The notes under the pieces were generated by a model that was given only the letters and a program-made list of their open reading frames with translations, had not been told where the DNA came from and did not search any database. A stretch of DNA of 64,000 bases from Galeruca laticollis (Eukaryota > Arthropoda > Insecta > Coleoptera > Chrysomelidae): assembly GCA_963921935.1 (NCBI GenBank), contig OY998176.1, forward strand, positions 88,662,910-88,726,909, read 5' to 3'. Every line of letters begins with the position of its first letter. Within the stretch, counting starts at the first letter, position 1. The translations under genes were made by a program, and so were the position numbers. Below, in pieces: positions 34,528-46,083 of the stretch.

Positions 34528-35312
34528 TCATAATATTCCAAAGATAATATCTTTAGCAACAAATACAATTGTTAAATATAAAAACAAAAATATAACAATT
34601 GAAGAAATTTGGTATATATAAACTTATATACCCAGAATGCAATGCTGTCTATTTGGGTCAGACCCTTAAATATTTTGAAATCCGATACAGTGAATACTTA
34701 CGAGCATACAGATTAAAACAACCAGATGAATCCCACTACGCCAGACATCTACTTGATACCAATCATTCATTGACACAACACAGAACTAGAAGTACTACAT
34801 ATTTGTGATAAGAAACAGGAACTGGACTTCCTTGAAGAATTGGAAATTAGAAGACACTTAAGAAACCCACAATATGAAGTTGTCAATGAACAGATAAATC
34901 TAGGAGTTCTCCACTTTAAAACTGTCTTCTTAAGTGATAATTGTAAAGATCAGCAGATATAGTCTCCCTGGTTTTCTATATCGTTGCACTGTATACTGAT
35001 CTAATTGGGAAAAATGATATCCAGGATATCCCCATAGGGCTAATAATATTTAAGCCTTAATATTCGTAATATCATATCTTCTTTTTTCTATTAACATATA
35101 TTAAGTCAATCACAAGATAGGTCACTTCTTGGACTAGCCAAAAATAATTAAACATCAGATAGGCATCAAGTACAATGTATCTTCTGTCATTCTAACGATG
35201 ATATTTAGGTAATATCGAAACAATTGTCAATTTTGTCGAATTTTTAACATTTTTCAATAAACTGTGGAGTTAACTAGAAACAGTAAGTTTCATTTAAAAC
35301 ACTAACAAGTAA
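34528..35312 (+). mobile_element. PLE subfamily B: GIY-YIG end and 3' tail, plus strand
   Basis: GIY-YIG coding sequence runs about 34595-34930: FGIYKLIYPECNAVYLGQTL, YSEYLRAYRLKQPDESHYAR, with a frameshift at about 34785 and then KKQELDFLEELEIRRHLRN in the next frame. The tail follows (GATAATTGTAAAGATCAGCAG, CCCTATAGGGCTAATAATAT-like), ending with a conserved terminus around GTGGAGTTAACTAGAAACAG and CATTTAAAACACTAAC at about 35270-35312. The same terminus occurs at 48470 and 61555. Confidence 0.8.
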
Positions 35313-36689
35313 TCACTCCCTTATCTTATGACTGCTATATGATCAGAAAGATAATCAGTAAGGAGAGGATCAAATGGGTCTCATCTTACTTCACCCCTCT
35401 CAAAGGGGACTGGAAAATCTCATGCTGTACCTGGTAGGAATCTTCGGAGTTATAAGTGTTTTTCTATTAGATTAGGAGGAAATTCGTCCCTCCACAGCAC
35501 TAAAGTCGGTTTTAGTAGCACTGTGTCAGTATTAAACAGTATTTATCCTTTCGCAATAGATAATTGATAATTAACTCCGAAGTTGAGGAATTCCGCGAGT
35601 GATATGGCAAAGTATTGGCATTTGTTGTAACCAAGTAACAAAAGGGTAGTTGAATTTTTAATGGCGATGTCTCATTTAGATTCTTATTGGATTCTGGAGT
35701 GGTCTGAAGTTATGGTTGAGTCCAGATCTGGACCTCAAGTTCATGACAGTTGCAAATATTTATTCCTTCCAAAAATATCATTGTTGACTACCCTATAGGT
35801 TTAACATTTACATAATTTTTCAGCCATACCAAACCCGTAGTTTCTTCTACTTTGTTGCGATTTGTAATTTGTTGTTTTATCCTAAACTATCATAATGAGT
35901 TCAACTGTAAATGATTTCTTGTGGATTTGAATAATTTGAAAGCATACACCTCGACTACTGGAATAGCGTCCATACTGTGTTCTTCGAGTACATATATTTA
36001 CAGTTAAGATTACTTCAAAGAGTTTAATAATTATCGTTTCCGTCATCTTGTCTATTTTCCTCAAGATAAAAGAGAAAAAGTGGGAACATGAGCTCACCAA
36101 TAAAAACATGATTTTTAAATGTCTCAAATCTGATTCAAGATATCTCTGTGATAAATCATCTCGTACAGATGATAAAAATTCGCAATTTCGGTCTGAAGCG
36201 GGATCAGATGTTTCCACGGATTTAAGATGGATATTTTTGAAATGCATACCTATTTGGGTTAAGTAGTATTTTATCGTTCACTTTTTATCACTGTCAAATT
36301 TCAATTGAATACTGAGTGTTCATCAATCAAAGTGTGGTAGTGAGAATGGGATAGAAAAAGCAAATATTTTTCAGTTTTGTGTCGATGTGGATAGAGATGA
36401 ATGACGAATTGTTGGATTGGGATGAAGAGTTGGATTTTCAAACATTACGGAAAGACAAATTACACTTGTATTACATTAATAATTCATTTCCCCTGAATCA
36501 GAAGTCTGATTGTTGCAGAAAAATTACCTTTTTAGGATAGATAGGTATTGATTAATGTGTATTTGTGCTTCTCATAAAACAGGCAGGCATAATTGAACTG
36601 CAAATCAAGAGACAGTCTACGGAACAGATTGTTCATGTACATAATGGGAATGATTACTATATATTTTAATTAATTCATCATGGTAATTT
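35313..36689. other. Spacer, no supported gene
   Basis: A 121-codon ORF at 35882..36247 (-) and its shadow have no recognisable motif. A short open frame near 36385 (acidic, DELLDWDEELDF) could be an eroded transposase N-terminus but is too short to call. Confidence 0.35.
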
Positions 36690-36864
36690 GTAACCGCCAG
36701 ACTTTTGGGTTACTTCTTTATTGTTATACGGAAGCAAATGTGTAAACATAAACTAGGTACGAATACATTGAAAATACACCATTTTCTATTTAAAAAAAAA
36801 CTAAGGGTCAAATCTGACCTATCCATGTCACAAATGTAACTTTTTGAGGCATGGTATTAAAGGG
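36690..36864 (+). mobile_element. Orphan right end of a piggyBac-3-type element
   Basis: Closely matches 57755..57931 of piggyBac 3 (TAACCGCCAGACTTTT, AGCAAATGTGTA, AAGGGTCAAATCTGACC, GAGGCATGGTATTAAAGGG) and stops exactly at a TTAA (36865-36868). No left end or transposase is attached. It is either the end of a truncated copy or a deletion derivative. Confidence 0.82.
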
Positions 36865-36905
36865 TTAACTAGAAACATTAAGTTTAATTTAAAACACTAA
36901 CATTG
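36865..36905 (+). repeat. PLE subfamily B 3' terminus, interrupted at TTAA
   Basis: TTAACTAGAAACATTAAGTT and TTTAAAACACTAAC match the PLE terminus at 35280-35312, where the same TTAA is intact (GAGTTAACTAGAAACAG). The piggyBac end lies precisely at this TTAA. Confidence 0.75.
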
Positions 36906-38639
36906 GATTATAATTTCCCAGCAAATTATTTGCTTGTTGCCTGTCTAGTAGTTTTAATGGAGGGATCTGTGATCTATATATTCTCTATACGTCTACTTGA
37001 AGGCTACAGGAGCGTTCATTTCTTAACTGTAATTTATTCGTTCCCTTTCTAGCAAATTGCTGGAGATACTTCATAATTTCTACTTATTTACAGATTTTCA
37101 TACAATTTTGATAAATGATGTTATTTTAACTAAGAGCATTGATGGATACCAATCATAATGGATGTATATAAAATAATCAACATCAAATTTGAATGATTGT
37201 ACTATTTTACTTGATATCAAGACTCGCATCACTTCATTAGTTTTGGATCCGTCGGTATGTTACTTAATTATTTAATTAATTTCATATACGGCGTCTAAAG
37301 ATATCTGGCATATTTTCATAGAGTTGAGCTACTTATTCTCATGAGGTTATCTTAAATTGTATGATAAAGAATGGATAGCTGTTCTTACTCATTTATTTCT
37401 TCCTGATCAACACATTGCATTTCTATATTTCCTCTTCCTAAACGTGACACTTTCGTTTAGTTGGGTAGCCAAATAGCTAAGGTGATGTATACTTTCAGAA
37501 GTGTTAGGACTTGATTCTTCTCTCCTGCCTAGTTTCTCATTTATTAGATTTGGTATAGATCCTATTTTTTCCTGTTAATTCTTACATGTCACGATAGCTT
37601 TCATCACACAATGTACTACTTCAATTTTAAATTATCGTTTGTTGTCTTACTGAACTACTTAATTGACCCGTACTTTTTAGACTTCTTTCAACTAAGTCAT
37701 CTGAAATAGAGCTCAAAATGTTGATAGTGTGTGATACTTTCACTATCTCTTACAATACAGCTCGAGAAAATTCCACTATCTAGAGGACTTTCCCCGCCCA
37801 TTACATTTTTGTTCAAATTTGTGTCTTGTATAATACATTACACAAATTTTCAAAATGAAAATTTTGGTACGTCAATAACTTGAGAGATTAAGTTACCATG
37901 CTAACAATTTCACGTCAGTAAAATAAATTCTCCATTCATTATAAACACATTTTACATATTTCAACATTTTCTAATGCACCATTATGTTTTCATTATAAAG
38001 AGCACTGAACATTTGTTCATTTTAAAAGAATTTGAACTCTGACATGGAATATATTCATGATAATTTGATATACGACGTAGAAAGTAAATCTTCCAAGATC
38101 ATTATTGTAATTTAACTGACCCGTAAATTTGTTCAAGGACAGTTAGTGGAAACAAAATATTTATTTCATTATTGTACGCGCTAGAATAGTGTTTGTCGTG
38201 TTTCGTATGAATTGGAATTGATTTTACACTGATAATATAATTGTGAGTAGCACATAGTGTGATATTTTTTATGGAAAAACTGTGATAATAATTCTTTTAT
38301 TGCTGTTGTGCAAAATACGATAAACATAGAGTATTTCATGTTACAATTATTGTGTATTATTTCAGGGAATGTTGTCTTATAGATATGTAGAGGTGTGCAA
38401 CACAAATTTTGTTAGGTTGAAAAAGAAGATGAATAAATAATATAATATACGACCATTTTTATTTAAGCTGCAGGCATTAAGAACTAAACAATAAGTAGGA
38501 TTACCGAAAATTAGTTCAAAGAAATTTTGTTAATATGATCGAATAAGTAGATATTTTCGGGCATACCTAGAGTCAAAACTCACAAGTGTACAAATATTTA
38601 CATAAAGAAATTATTCAGAATTTCAACATTGATACTTAT
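36906..38639. other. AT-rich spacer, no supported gene
   Basis: No motif-bearing ORF seen on either strand. Confidence 0.4.
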
Positions 38640-38925
38640 ATTACTGTTTTTAATAAAACTAACCGTTTCTAAATAGTTCCACAATATGTTAAAAAAATAT
38701 TAAAAATTCGAAGAAATTATCAATTGTTTCGATATTAAATACCATCGTTAGAAAGACAGAAGACATTTAATTTGATGCCTACCTAATGTTTAATAATAAT
38801 TTTTGGCTAGACCAAGAAGTAACTACCTTGACTCTATATATATATTAATAATAAAAAGAAGAAGATATGATATTACATATATTAAACCTTAGATATTATT
38901 AGCCCTATGGGGATATCCTGAATAT
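38640..38925 (-). repeat. PLE subfamily B 3' tail, left part of a split copy
   Basis: Reverse complement of the PLE tail: from the GTTCCACAATATGTTAAAAA terminus near 38675 to AGCCCTATGGGGATATCCTG at 38901-38920. The tail stops at GAATAT and resumes at about 40560, after a 1,634-bp insert. Confidence 0.78.
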
Positions 38926-39624
38926 ATTTTTGAAGTGAAACTTTTTATGGGACACTAGCGTTTTGTCATGAGAGTTAACTCGTCGAGCTAACAAAACTGT
39001 TAAACTCCTTGTGAGAGAGGCGGAAAAAATTAACGAAGATCCGCATAAAGAGGAGACGCCGAGAATAGTCGCAGGGCATTGTTTATTGATGGCGATCATG
39101 TTATTCCGTTTATCAATCCCCACTTCGCTGCGCGAACGATCAAGTGAGAACGCATTCGGGGGGAAAAGGATACCAAAAGCGCTTAATAATTTCTGCCGAT
39201 ATTGGTATGATCCAGTGCGAAATTAATATAGAAATTGTTTACCTTTAAAATTAAGGCGATAAAAACTAGGAAATTTCTTTGCATTGTGTATTTATTTGTA
39301 TTATTTTGAAAAAAATATGTAATAAAACGTAACAAGAGTATTGAAATATATTGAAAAAGGAAATAAACAGGTATACTTGTCCGTACAGATAAGTTCTGTA
39401 CTCATTAAAGTTTAAGCATAAACTGTGTTATCTCCTACTTTCCGCATTGAGACCAACGCGCATCGTGGGCGTGTCCACTTTCAAACTTTCAGCTATATTT
39501 GCTAACCTGTACGTAGAAGAGCAAGTAAGTCTCAGTTCATCAGAGAAAGTCGTTGTAACTAGTGTTGCTTTATTTATGGAAATATTTTTTTTTGTAATTG
39601 TAATTTAAAATTATTTTTTGATAA

Positions 39625-40256
39625 ATGAAAATGAATGGACAAAAAACTTCAATTTCAGTCGTTGGCGATGGAAATTGCTTGTTCAGATGTTTGTCTTATT
39701 TTATTTTTTCAACTCAAAAATTTCATTATTTGATACGACTAATAATAGTGGAATTTATTCACGATCATTGGGACAATTTTAAAGAATTCATATGTGGAGA
39801 AGGAGTATATGATATACAAATTTCAAATAATGAAGATTATTACAACCATTTATCGAAACAACGAATTTATGGAGGTGAAGTGGAAATAGCTGCTTTTTTA
39901 CATATTTTTCCCAATATAAAAATAGTCATACATCAAGATAATAGGCCACCTGTCGTACATGGAAATACAACATCTAATTTTCAATTAATATTGAAACTTA
40001 GTGGTGTAGTTGATTCTGGACATTACGATATAATTCAATGTTATAATGAAAATTACGAGGTAGAAAATATTGAAGATCTGAAACATTCAGCACTTGATAC
40101 AAAAAAACATTTTGATGCAAATAAAAAAATACAATACCACAAAGAATACATGAGAAAATATAGAATGAAATCAAATCAACAAGAACGAAATATTCAAATT
40201 GATACTAATGAAACTCCAAGGCAGAAAAAAACAATATATATGAGAGAATATATGAG

Positions 40257-40319
<63 letters not shown>

Positions 40320-40347
40320 GTACGTACTAGTATTTACATATACATAA
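39625..40347 (+). CDS. OTU-domain cysteine protease-like protein with microsatellite-encoded tail
   Basis: 240 codons, uninterrupted. The OTU fold signature is clear: VVGDGNCLFRCLSYF holds the catalytic Asp and Cys (D-G-N-C), IYGGEVEIAAFLHIF is the middle motif, and VVDSGHYDIIQCY has the catalytic His. OTU proteins remove ubiquitin. Residues ~160-215 are lysine-rich and repeat YHKEYMRKYRMK / YMREYMRKY, which recalls the linker upstream of Rep in animal Helitron proteins. From codon ~213 the frame runs into a (TA)n tract and becomes repeated Ile-Tyr, so the original C-terminus is lost. The start ATG-AAA-ATG follows AT-rich leader sequence; codon 3 is also Met. It could be a Helitron remnant, a captured host gene, or a cargo gene; I favour mobile-element origin from the insert context. 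Confidence 0.75.
40261..40318. repeat. (TA)n tract, 58 bp, inside the OTU ORF
   Basis: Longest dinucleotide run in the window. It starts right after AGAAAA within the YMREYMRKY repeat and supplies the final Ile-Tyr run of the ORF. Confidence 0.95.
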
Positions 40348-40559
40348 AACTATATACATATACGTACAAGTGAAACTTCCGTAGTAATTAATTCGGGATA
40401 GTCTGTAGATTTTTCTTGATTTTTATTATAAATCATTTTTATTATAATTTCTAGTCAATTTTTCTTTGCTGCAATGTATTTTTTTGTACACTCATTGACA
40501 GTTTTTGAATTACATGAAAAGTTTCACTTTTGACGCTGTTAGTTTTGGACTGACGCATA

Positions 40560-41035
40560 CATTTTTCCCTTTCAAGATCAGTATAACTGTGGAATGATAT
40601 AGTGAACCAGGAAAACTATATCTGCTGATCTTTGAAATTATCACATAAGAATAGTGGAGAACTCCCTAGATTTATCTGTTCATTGACGACTTCATAATGT
40701 GGTTATCTTGAGTTTCTTCTAATTTCTAATTCCTGTTCTTGTTTCTTATCACAAATATGTAGCACTTCTAGTTCTGTGTTAGGGGTCGATGCATGATTGT
40801 TGTCAAGTAGATGATTTGCGTAATGAGATTTATCTGGTTGTTTCAATCTGTATGCCCGTAAGTGTTCATTGTAACTTATTTCAAAATTTCTAAAGGTTTG
40901 GCCCAAATGGACAGCATTACATTCTAGATAATTAAGTTTATATATATACCAGAATTCTTTAACGGGGATCTTTTAGTTTTTACATCTAACAATTTTGTAC
41001 TCAAATGTAGTATTTTTTGCTAAAGATATTAGCAG
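40560..41035 (-). pseudogene. PLE subfamily B GIY-YIG endonuclease, right part of split copy
   Basis: Reading leftward from about 41035: YIYKLNYLECNAVHLGQTFR, FEISYNEHLRAYRLKQPDKS, HLLDNNHASTPNTELEVLHI and CDKKQEQELEIRRNSR, then the tail to 40560. The first Cys of the CPEC pair is lost. Frame is kept over 40703..40906 only. The rest of the tail is at 38640..38925 beyond the OTU insert. 5'-truncated at about 41035. Confidence 0.78.
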
Positions 41036-41324
41036 TAGTAATACCCCTAGGGTCTTGATAATACCGAGATAATTTTGTCATACAGAATGCTGAAAGCGTG
41101 TTGCTTGATAATAGCCCAAGGCCGCAGTTCGAGGTCCATTATCCTTGAGCAATATGCTTGAAGGATTCTCTATAACAAAATTTTTAGTATTTATCAAAGC
41201 CCGAGGATTATTCGATAAGATAACTTTCAACTTTGTAGATATCAAAAAATTTATTGTCAATCTGACGTTTAATGATTTTCAATATAAAATTTATTAGTTT
41301 TAATCAAACAAATATCATTCATTT
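41036..41324. other. Spacer between PLE and Crypton-like gene
   Basis: No gene seen. The right part may hold the 3' end of the recombinase element. Confidence 0.35.
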
Positions 41325-42450
41325 TCATTTAAAACTACAGTTGTGAAAAGTACAATTGGTAGATGTTAAATTGGAAGAATGAATTGCTGAAGTTGAAGGA
41401 CTGTAAATTTCTACTCTTGAAGAAATTCCTCGCATGGTGTTGATTATTTCACCATGGCGTTCTTGGTTAATATTCAAGTACAGTTTAATTGAATTAGAGC
41501 TGCTATGTCCGGTTATATTCATTAATTGCTATTCAGGAATTCCTTTATTTGTTAAATGGTTAGCTGCAGTTGATCTGTTCAAATTATTGGATATCTTTTT
41601 ACATTTATTGTCCAAACCGATAGCTTGCGCGGATGATTTGGTCCACATATTAATTGTGTTCTTGCCTACCGGTATATTGTCAAGCCATGTGTCACTTCCG
41701 TATTTCCAGAAACAATTTGGTCTCAGGAATAGGCGACTGGAAGTAATATTTTTCCCCCTTTTGGACAATAATTTATGGAATAACCACTTTTGTTTGCAAT
41801 ATTTGTAACAAGCCACTTACTATTTGTATAACTTTTCTATCCTCCTTGGCATGTTTTCCTGAATATTGGATTGTATTCAATTCTGTTGGTTGGCGTTCCA
41901 TCATTATTTTTCTCAATCGTGAAAAAATCTATAAGGCAATCAGCTGGTTCACCACCTCGCCAAGCTAACTCAACAGCTACAAAATGGTAAACTTTTTTTT
42001 GTAAACCTTCTTGTGTACATTCATCTCATAATTCAATGATTCTTGCCAAATCGCTTGAACTCAAATTTGATGAACTGCTTTTCCGTTTGTTTGGATTCTG
42101 CTGTAGTCTTTTACGTTTTGCATTTCTTGCATCTCGCGCATTTTTGGTTAATGGGTCGAATACAATTTTGAAGACATTGAAGTATTTTTCCTGGAGTAGC
42201 TTACTCGTACTGTTCCAAATTGTTTTTACAGTTGCTTCTTTATATTCAGTTCCGTCAGCTTTTCTCATATTTACCGCATAATCTTTCAATATATTAGCCA
42301 AAATATGCAAACTTGTTTCAGCATTCAGTTCTTACCCTCTGGTCGCACAAAACTCGAGAAATATTTTCCATACATATTTTTTTGATTTGATTGTATTTTT
42401 TGGTATATTATTAGATGTGATATCATTAATTGAATAGTTTGACGATTAAT
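41325..42450 (-). pseudogene. Crypton-type tyrosine recombinase (DUF3504-like), broken
   Basis: Tyrosine recombinases of Cryptons cut and rejoin DNA through a covalent Tyr intermediate. Read on the minus strand, the N-terminal SAM-like domain starts near 42430 (IPKNTIKSNKKYVWKIFLEF), meets TAA at 'RG*EL', then continues TSLHILANILKDYAVNMRK and YKEATVKTIWNSTSKLL. The catalytic domain has VAVELAWRGGEPADCLIDFF (Arg in WRGGE), NCFWKYGSDTWLDNIPVGKN, TINMWTKSSAQAIGL, and ITGHSSSNSIKLYL (His, and likely the nucleophile Tyr). The C-terminus, TNCTFHNCSF, is typical of animal DUF3504 proteins. Stops or frameshifts occur at about 42330, 42027, 41825 and 41520. I see no terminal repeats, as expected for Cryptons. 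An alternative is a decayed host copy related to KIAA1958-type genes. Confidence 0.8.
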
Positions 42451-43251
42451 TAATTTTTGATAAAAAAACACTTAACTGAAAACACCACATGTAGGGTATT
42501 ATCGCTGTAATCCAGAGGTGATTGGATGAAATTTGACACATGACTTAAAATTAAGTAATTTGATTGGGTACTATATTTAGTAAATAATAATCTTTAAAAT
42601 ATTATTAGAAATATTACCTACATATGTGATGGTTTTACAATTTATTATTTCCTTAGTTTGTTCAGGAAATATTTGTTGTAATGCCACATATGTGATGGAT
42701 AACCGTTGCATGTTGCTATTTGTTTAATTGTATTAATTTCTCTATGAAAACAACATTTGCTCATAGGAACTGAAAATGCTCTATGTATCATTGAATTATA
42801 TGCTACTAATTTATGTGACATGGGATGATTGGAGTTATATGGAATAGTTATATTAGTGTGTGTTGGTTATCTGTAAATTGAACAATTAAGTACATTATTA
42901 ACTCTTTCAATTTTTGAAACCAGAAATTTGATTGAGTTATTTTCTTAAACTTCAAATGTAAACTCAATTTTTTGGTGTAATTTATTAATATTGTAGAAAA
43001 ATACATCCAATTGTCATTCACTGCCTATAAAACAAGCTAACAAGTCATACATATCTATACCAAAATAAGATATTTTTTGATATAATAAATTAAAAGATGT
43101 TTCTTTCCAAATTGTCCATAAAAATGTTTGCCAAAATCGTTGATATAGGGCTTTCCATTGGTAAACCTATATTTTGAACATATATCTTAATGTCGAAAGT
43201 GAAATATTTCTAATTAATATATACATCAAATAAATTACCTAAGTATAAGGT
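42451..43251. other. AT-rich spacer, no supported gene
   Basis: Contains a near-repeated CATATGTGATGG motif (about 42620 and 42687) but no ORF. Confidence 0.35.
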
Positions 43252-45940
43252 AGCGCGGACCAACATTCACATTGGTATAACATTGACACAATTTCTAAAT
43301 CTAATCAAAAATGTGACTACATCGGTAGCCATACTATTTACTCTCTATGATGCTCTATTACCATCCAAAAGCTTTGTATAGACGTAATTTGCATGCTCCG
43401 CAGCAACCTGTGGATTTATAACGGCAGTTTTCAACAGCTGATGTTTAACGTGCTCCCAATATTTGCATAGAAAACTTTGTGAATTTTGAGTCAACAGGCC
43501 CGACGTTTTGGTGTGAAAGGTAATTTAAGCTCTACTTTTAATATTACAAATCAGTTTTGTATCAGTTAGTGATTTTGTAAAACAAAATTTTTTTTTATGA
43601 AAATTAATCTAAGGTTATGTTTGACAGTATCAATGTTAGCCCCTAGTCCAACATTGGCACTGACAATGTAATCATTAGGCCAAGTTTGACTTTCAACATT
43701 TTTTGTAGATGGCACGCACAAAGAAACCCAGACGTCCGAATGTTCGAAAGTATAAGTCATATGATCACAAGGCTACGCAAAGAGCTCTGCAAGCAGTTAG
43801 AAATGGAGACAGTTTTAAGGCAACCGCTCAACGTTATGGCATAAACCGGACTACATTAATGAACCATTTCAAAGGTTTTAAGTGTAAAGCTGTGGGACGT
43901 CCTACATTTTCAACCTATGAGGAAGAGGAAATGTTGGTGCATACGTTAGTTAAGCTTGGCGAATGGGGCTATGGATTCGATCGACTGCAACTCCATAGAT
44001 GTGTGCAAGACTAATTGCAAAACTTGATCGACCGAATGCGTTCCGCAATGGAATGCCAGGAATTGATTGGTGCATGATGTTCGAAAAAAGATGGTCTGAA
44101 GAAATAAGTAGAAGCTCAAAATCTTCACAAGAATAGAGCTGCAGCGGGATAAAAAGCCACAGAACATCTTTAACTGTAATGAGATTGGTTTTCAAACCGA
44201 TGCAGGTGTCCAGAAAATGTTATGCAAAAGGGGTAGCCGAAATCCGAACAAATTAGTCGGTAGCATAACAAAAGCTACGTACACGGTCCTTATGTGTTGC
44301 AATACCGTTGGAGACTTCTTACCAATGTTTATTAACTACAAAGGACTTCACCTGTATTCCACTTAGTGCGGAGAATTGTCGTTATAATTGTTCACCATCT
44401 GGTTGGATGGAGTCCCTTCAATTCTTTGATTGGTTTACAAACTGTTTTATTCCTTCGACAAGAGATTAACAGGGTACTAAGCTTCTTATTTTGGTGGGAA
44501 TAACTCACATTTATCTTTGGACTTAGTAGAAACAGCCGCAAAACATAATATCGAAATATGCTGTTTACCAGCTCACACGTCCCATTTAGTTCAGCCTCTG
44601 GATGTTGCCATTTACAAATCGGTTGAGGCGTCTTGGAGAAAAATACTCCGAGATTGTTATCAAGAATCGGGTTATAAAAATTTCGATAAAACTGCATTCT
44701 CTGCTTTTTAATGAAAAATTGGCCAACACTCCAAGTTTGTCCAGAAGTAACGCGGTAGGTGGCTTTGATGAGTCGGGCATTTACCCTTTGTCTTTCGAAA
44801 AAATGACAAAAAAATCTCAGATGGCATACATTGTTAACGGTGAGGATTCTGCGCAGATGCCATCGACATCTTCTGGGGACTCTGGGGACACCAGGTCCTT
44901 CCACACCAGAAGATATTAAAACAAGTTTAGCAAATTCAATTTTGTCAGTCCTAAAGACTGAAAACACAAAAACATCGACTGTTATGAAGAAAAACGGAGT
45001 AAACAGAAAATTTGCTGAAAGCCTAACTGACGAAAATGTTTTAAAAAGACTTCGTGAAAAGGAAGAAGAAAGGAAATCCATAAAAAAGCAAAAGAACAAG
45101 CAGCCACTGGCAAACAAAAAAAGAAAAGAAAGGCACAATAATCACAAGAACCTAGCTCCAGTTCGTCAGAAAGTGAGGTAATTTATGATGATAACAGTGA
45201 CAATGAGCCGGAAGACTTTCAAGATTTGATCACTGCAGAAAATGAACAAGTGAAGAAAAAGATAATTGAAGCAGAAGGAGAAAATGTGGTAATTGAGGTT
45301 AAAACAAACAACAGTCAAAGAAGTACCCATGCTGACATTCAAAACGTTAAACATGGGAATTGGGTGGTCGTTGAATAACCTGGGAAAAAGATATCATTCA
45401 TTACAGGTTATACAAGTGAGGGATAGCGATATTATGGTTAACTTTTTACGTAAAAAGGGTTTGTATTTTGTATATCCCATGTTGAGGACACAGAGTCGGT
45501 ATTATTAAATGCAGTAGTTGCAATTATTGACGAACCGGCGACCGCCGACATTTTTTTAAAGTGTCCCACATTAGTGGAGTTACCAAAATTTATTAGCTTA
45601 GTAAGTATTTTCACCTTGCCAAAGTCGCGTACAAAAATTTAGTTTTTAATTTGCAATTTTTAGTTTAAAATCCATCCATCCATTTGATAATAAGGTTCCT
45701 ACATTATATTATTCTTGTGTTATTCAGAATAAAAATATGATTTCTTTGAAAACAACAAGGTTTTTAGGCTGTTTAACCCAATACGTCCTTAGTTTTGAAA
45801 AAAAAGGAAACATTGTTCGTATCTAAGCACCTAAAAAGGCCATATAACAAATTTATGTGTCAATGTTGCTTAACGATTCGCTAAGATTGACTTAGGCTTC
45901 AATTCATATGGAGTGTCAATGTTATACTATCTATGGGGTA
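43252..45940 (+). mobile_element. pogo-like DNA element
   Basis: A shared 15-bp inverted motif GTATAACATTGACAC lies at 43275..43289, with its complement at 45913..45927, bracketing the pogo-type transposase gene. Exact ends and the TA duplication are not resolved; the limits given are approximate. Confidence 0.55.
43709..45600 (+). pseudogene. pogo/Tigger-like transposase, heavily broken
   Basis: The N-terminus MARTKKPRRPNVRKYKSYDH with a psq/helix-turn-helix domain (YGINRTTLMNHF) is intact to about 44012. Then frameshifted pieces follow: GMPGIDWCMMFEKRW (CENP-B-type HTH), a DDE_1 core with SPSGWMESLQFFDWF, and DLVETAAKHNIEICCLPAHT with HLVQPLDVAIYKSVEASWRK from 44517. The C-terminal GGFDESGIYPLSFEKM and a Lys/Glu-rich tail (44831..45181) follow, then a final segment ending VYFVYPHVED-like sequence near 45600. 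In this family the last catalytic Asp follows HTSHLVQPLD. At least five disruptions are present, and the first two catalytic acids are not cleanly visible. Confidence 0.8.
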
Positions 45941-46083
45941 ACATTGCCACCAGACAAGTTTTTAGAACATTTTTTTTTTCAAGTAAGAAACAGAACATTG
46001 CTTAGTATTACTCTATAATATACCTGTGTCAGGAAATTATTAGAGATTTTTTTAAAAAAAATCAGATTTAATAAAAAAGGATT
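45941..46083. other. Short spacer before PLE
   Basis: No gene. The right boundary of pogo and the left boundary of the PLE fall in or near this segment. Confidence 0.3.

Larger units (their letters stand above)
38926..40559 (+). mobile_element. 1.63-kb insert carrying an OTU-domain gene
   Basis: Boundaries are inferred by comparing the split PLE tail with intact tails (GGATATCCTGGATATCATTT on the minus strand). No target duplication is evident. Near the ends lies an inverted 16-17 bp motif, AGTGAAACTTTTTATG at about 38934..38949 against CATGAAAAGTTTCACTT at 40513..40529. No target duplication, subterminal inverted repeats and an OTU gene would be compatible with a Helitron/Helentron-type element, but no Rep or helicase coding is present. 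The class is therefore open. Confidence 0.6.

Noticed and set aside
35882..36266. Overlapping ORFs of 121 and 72 codons on opposite strands
   Set aside because: No motif, low complexity, and they are mirror images of each other.
44392..45138. 248-codon minus-strand ORF
   Set aside because: Antisense to the pogo-like transposase; composition (Phe/Ser-rich) is that of a shadow frame of a Lys/Glu-rich protein.
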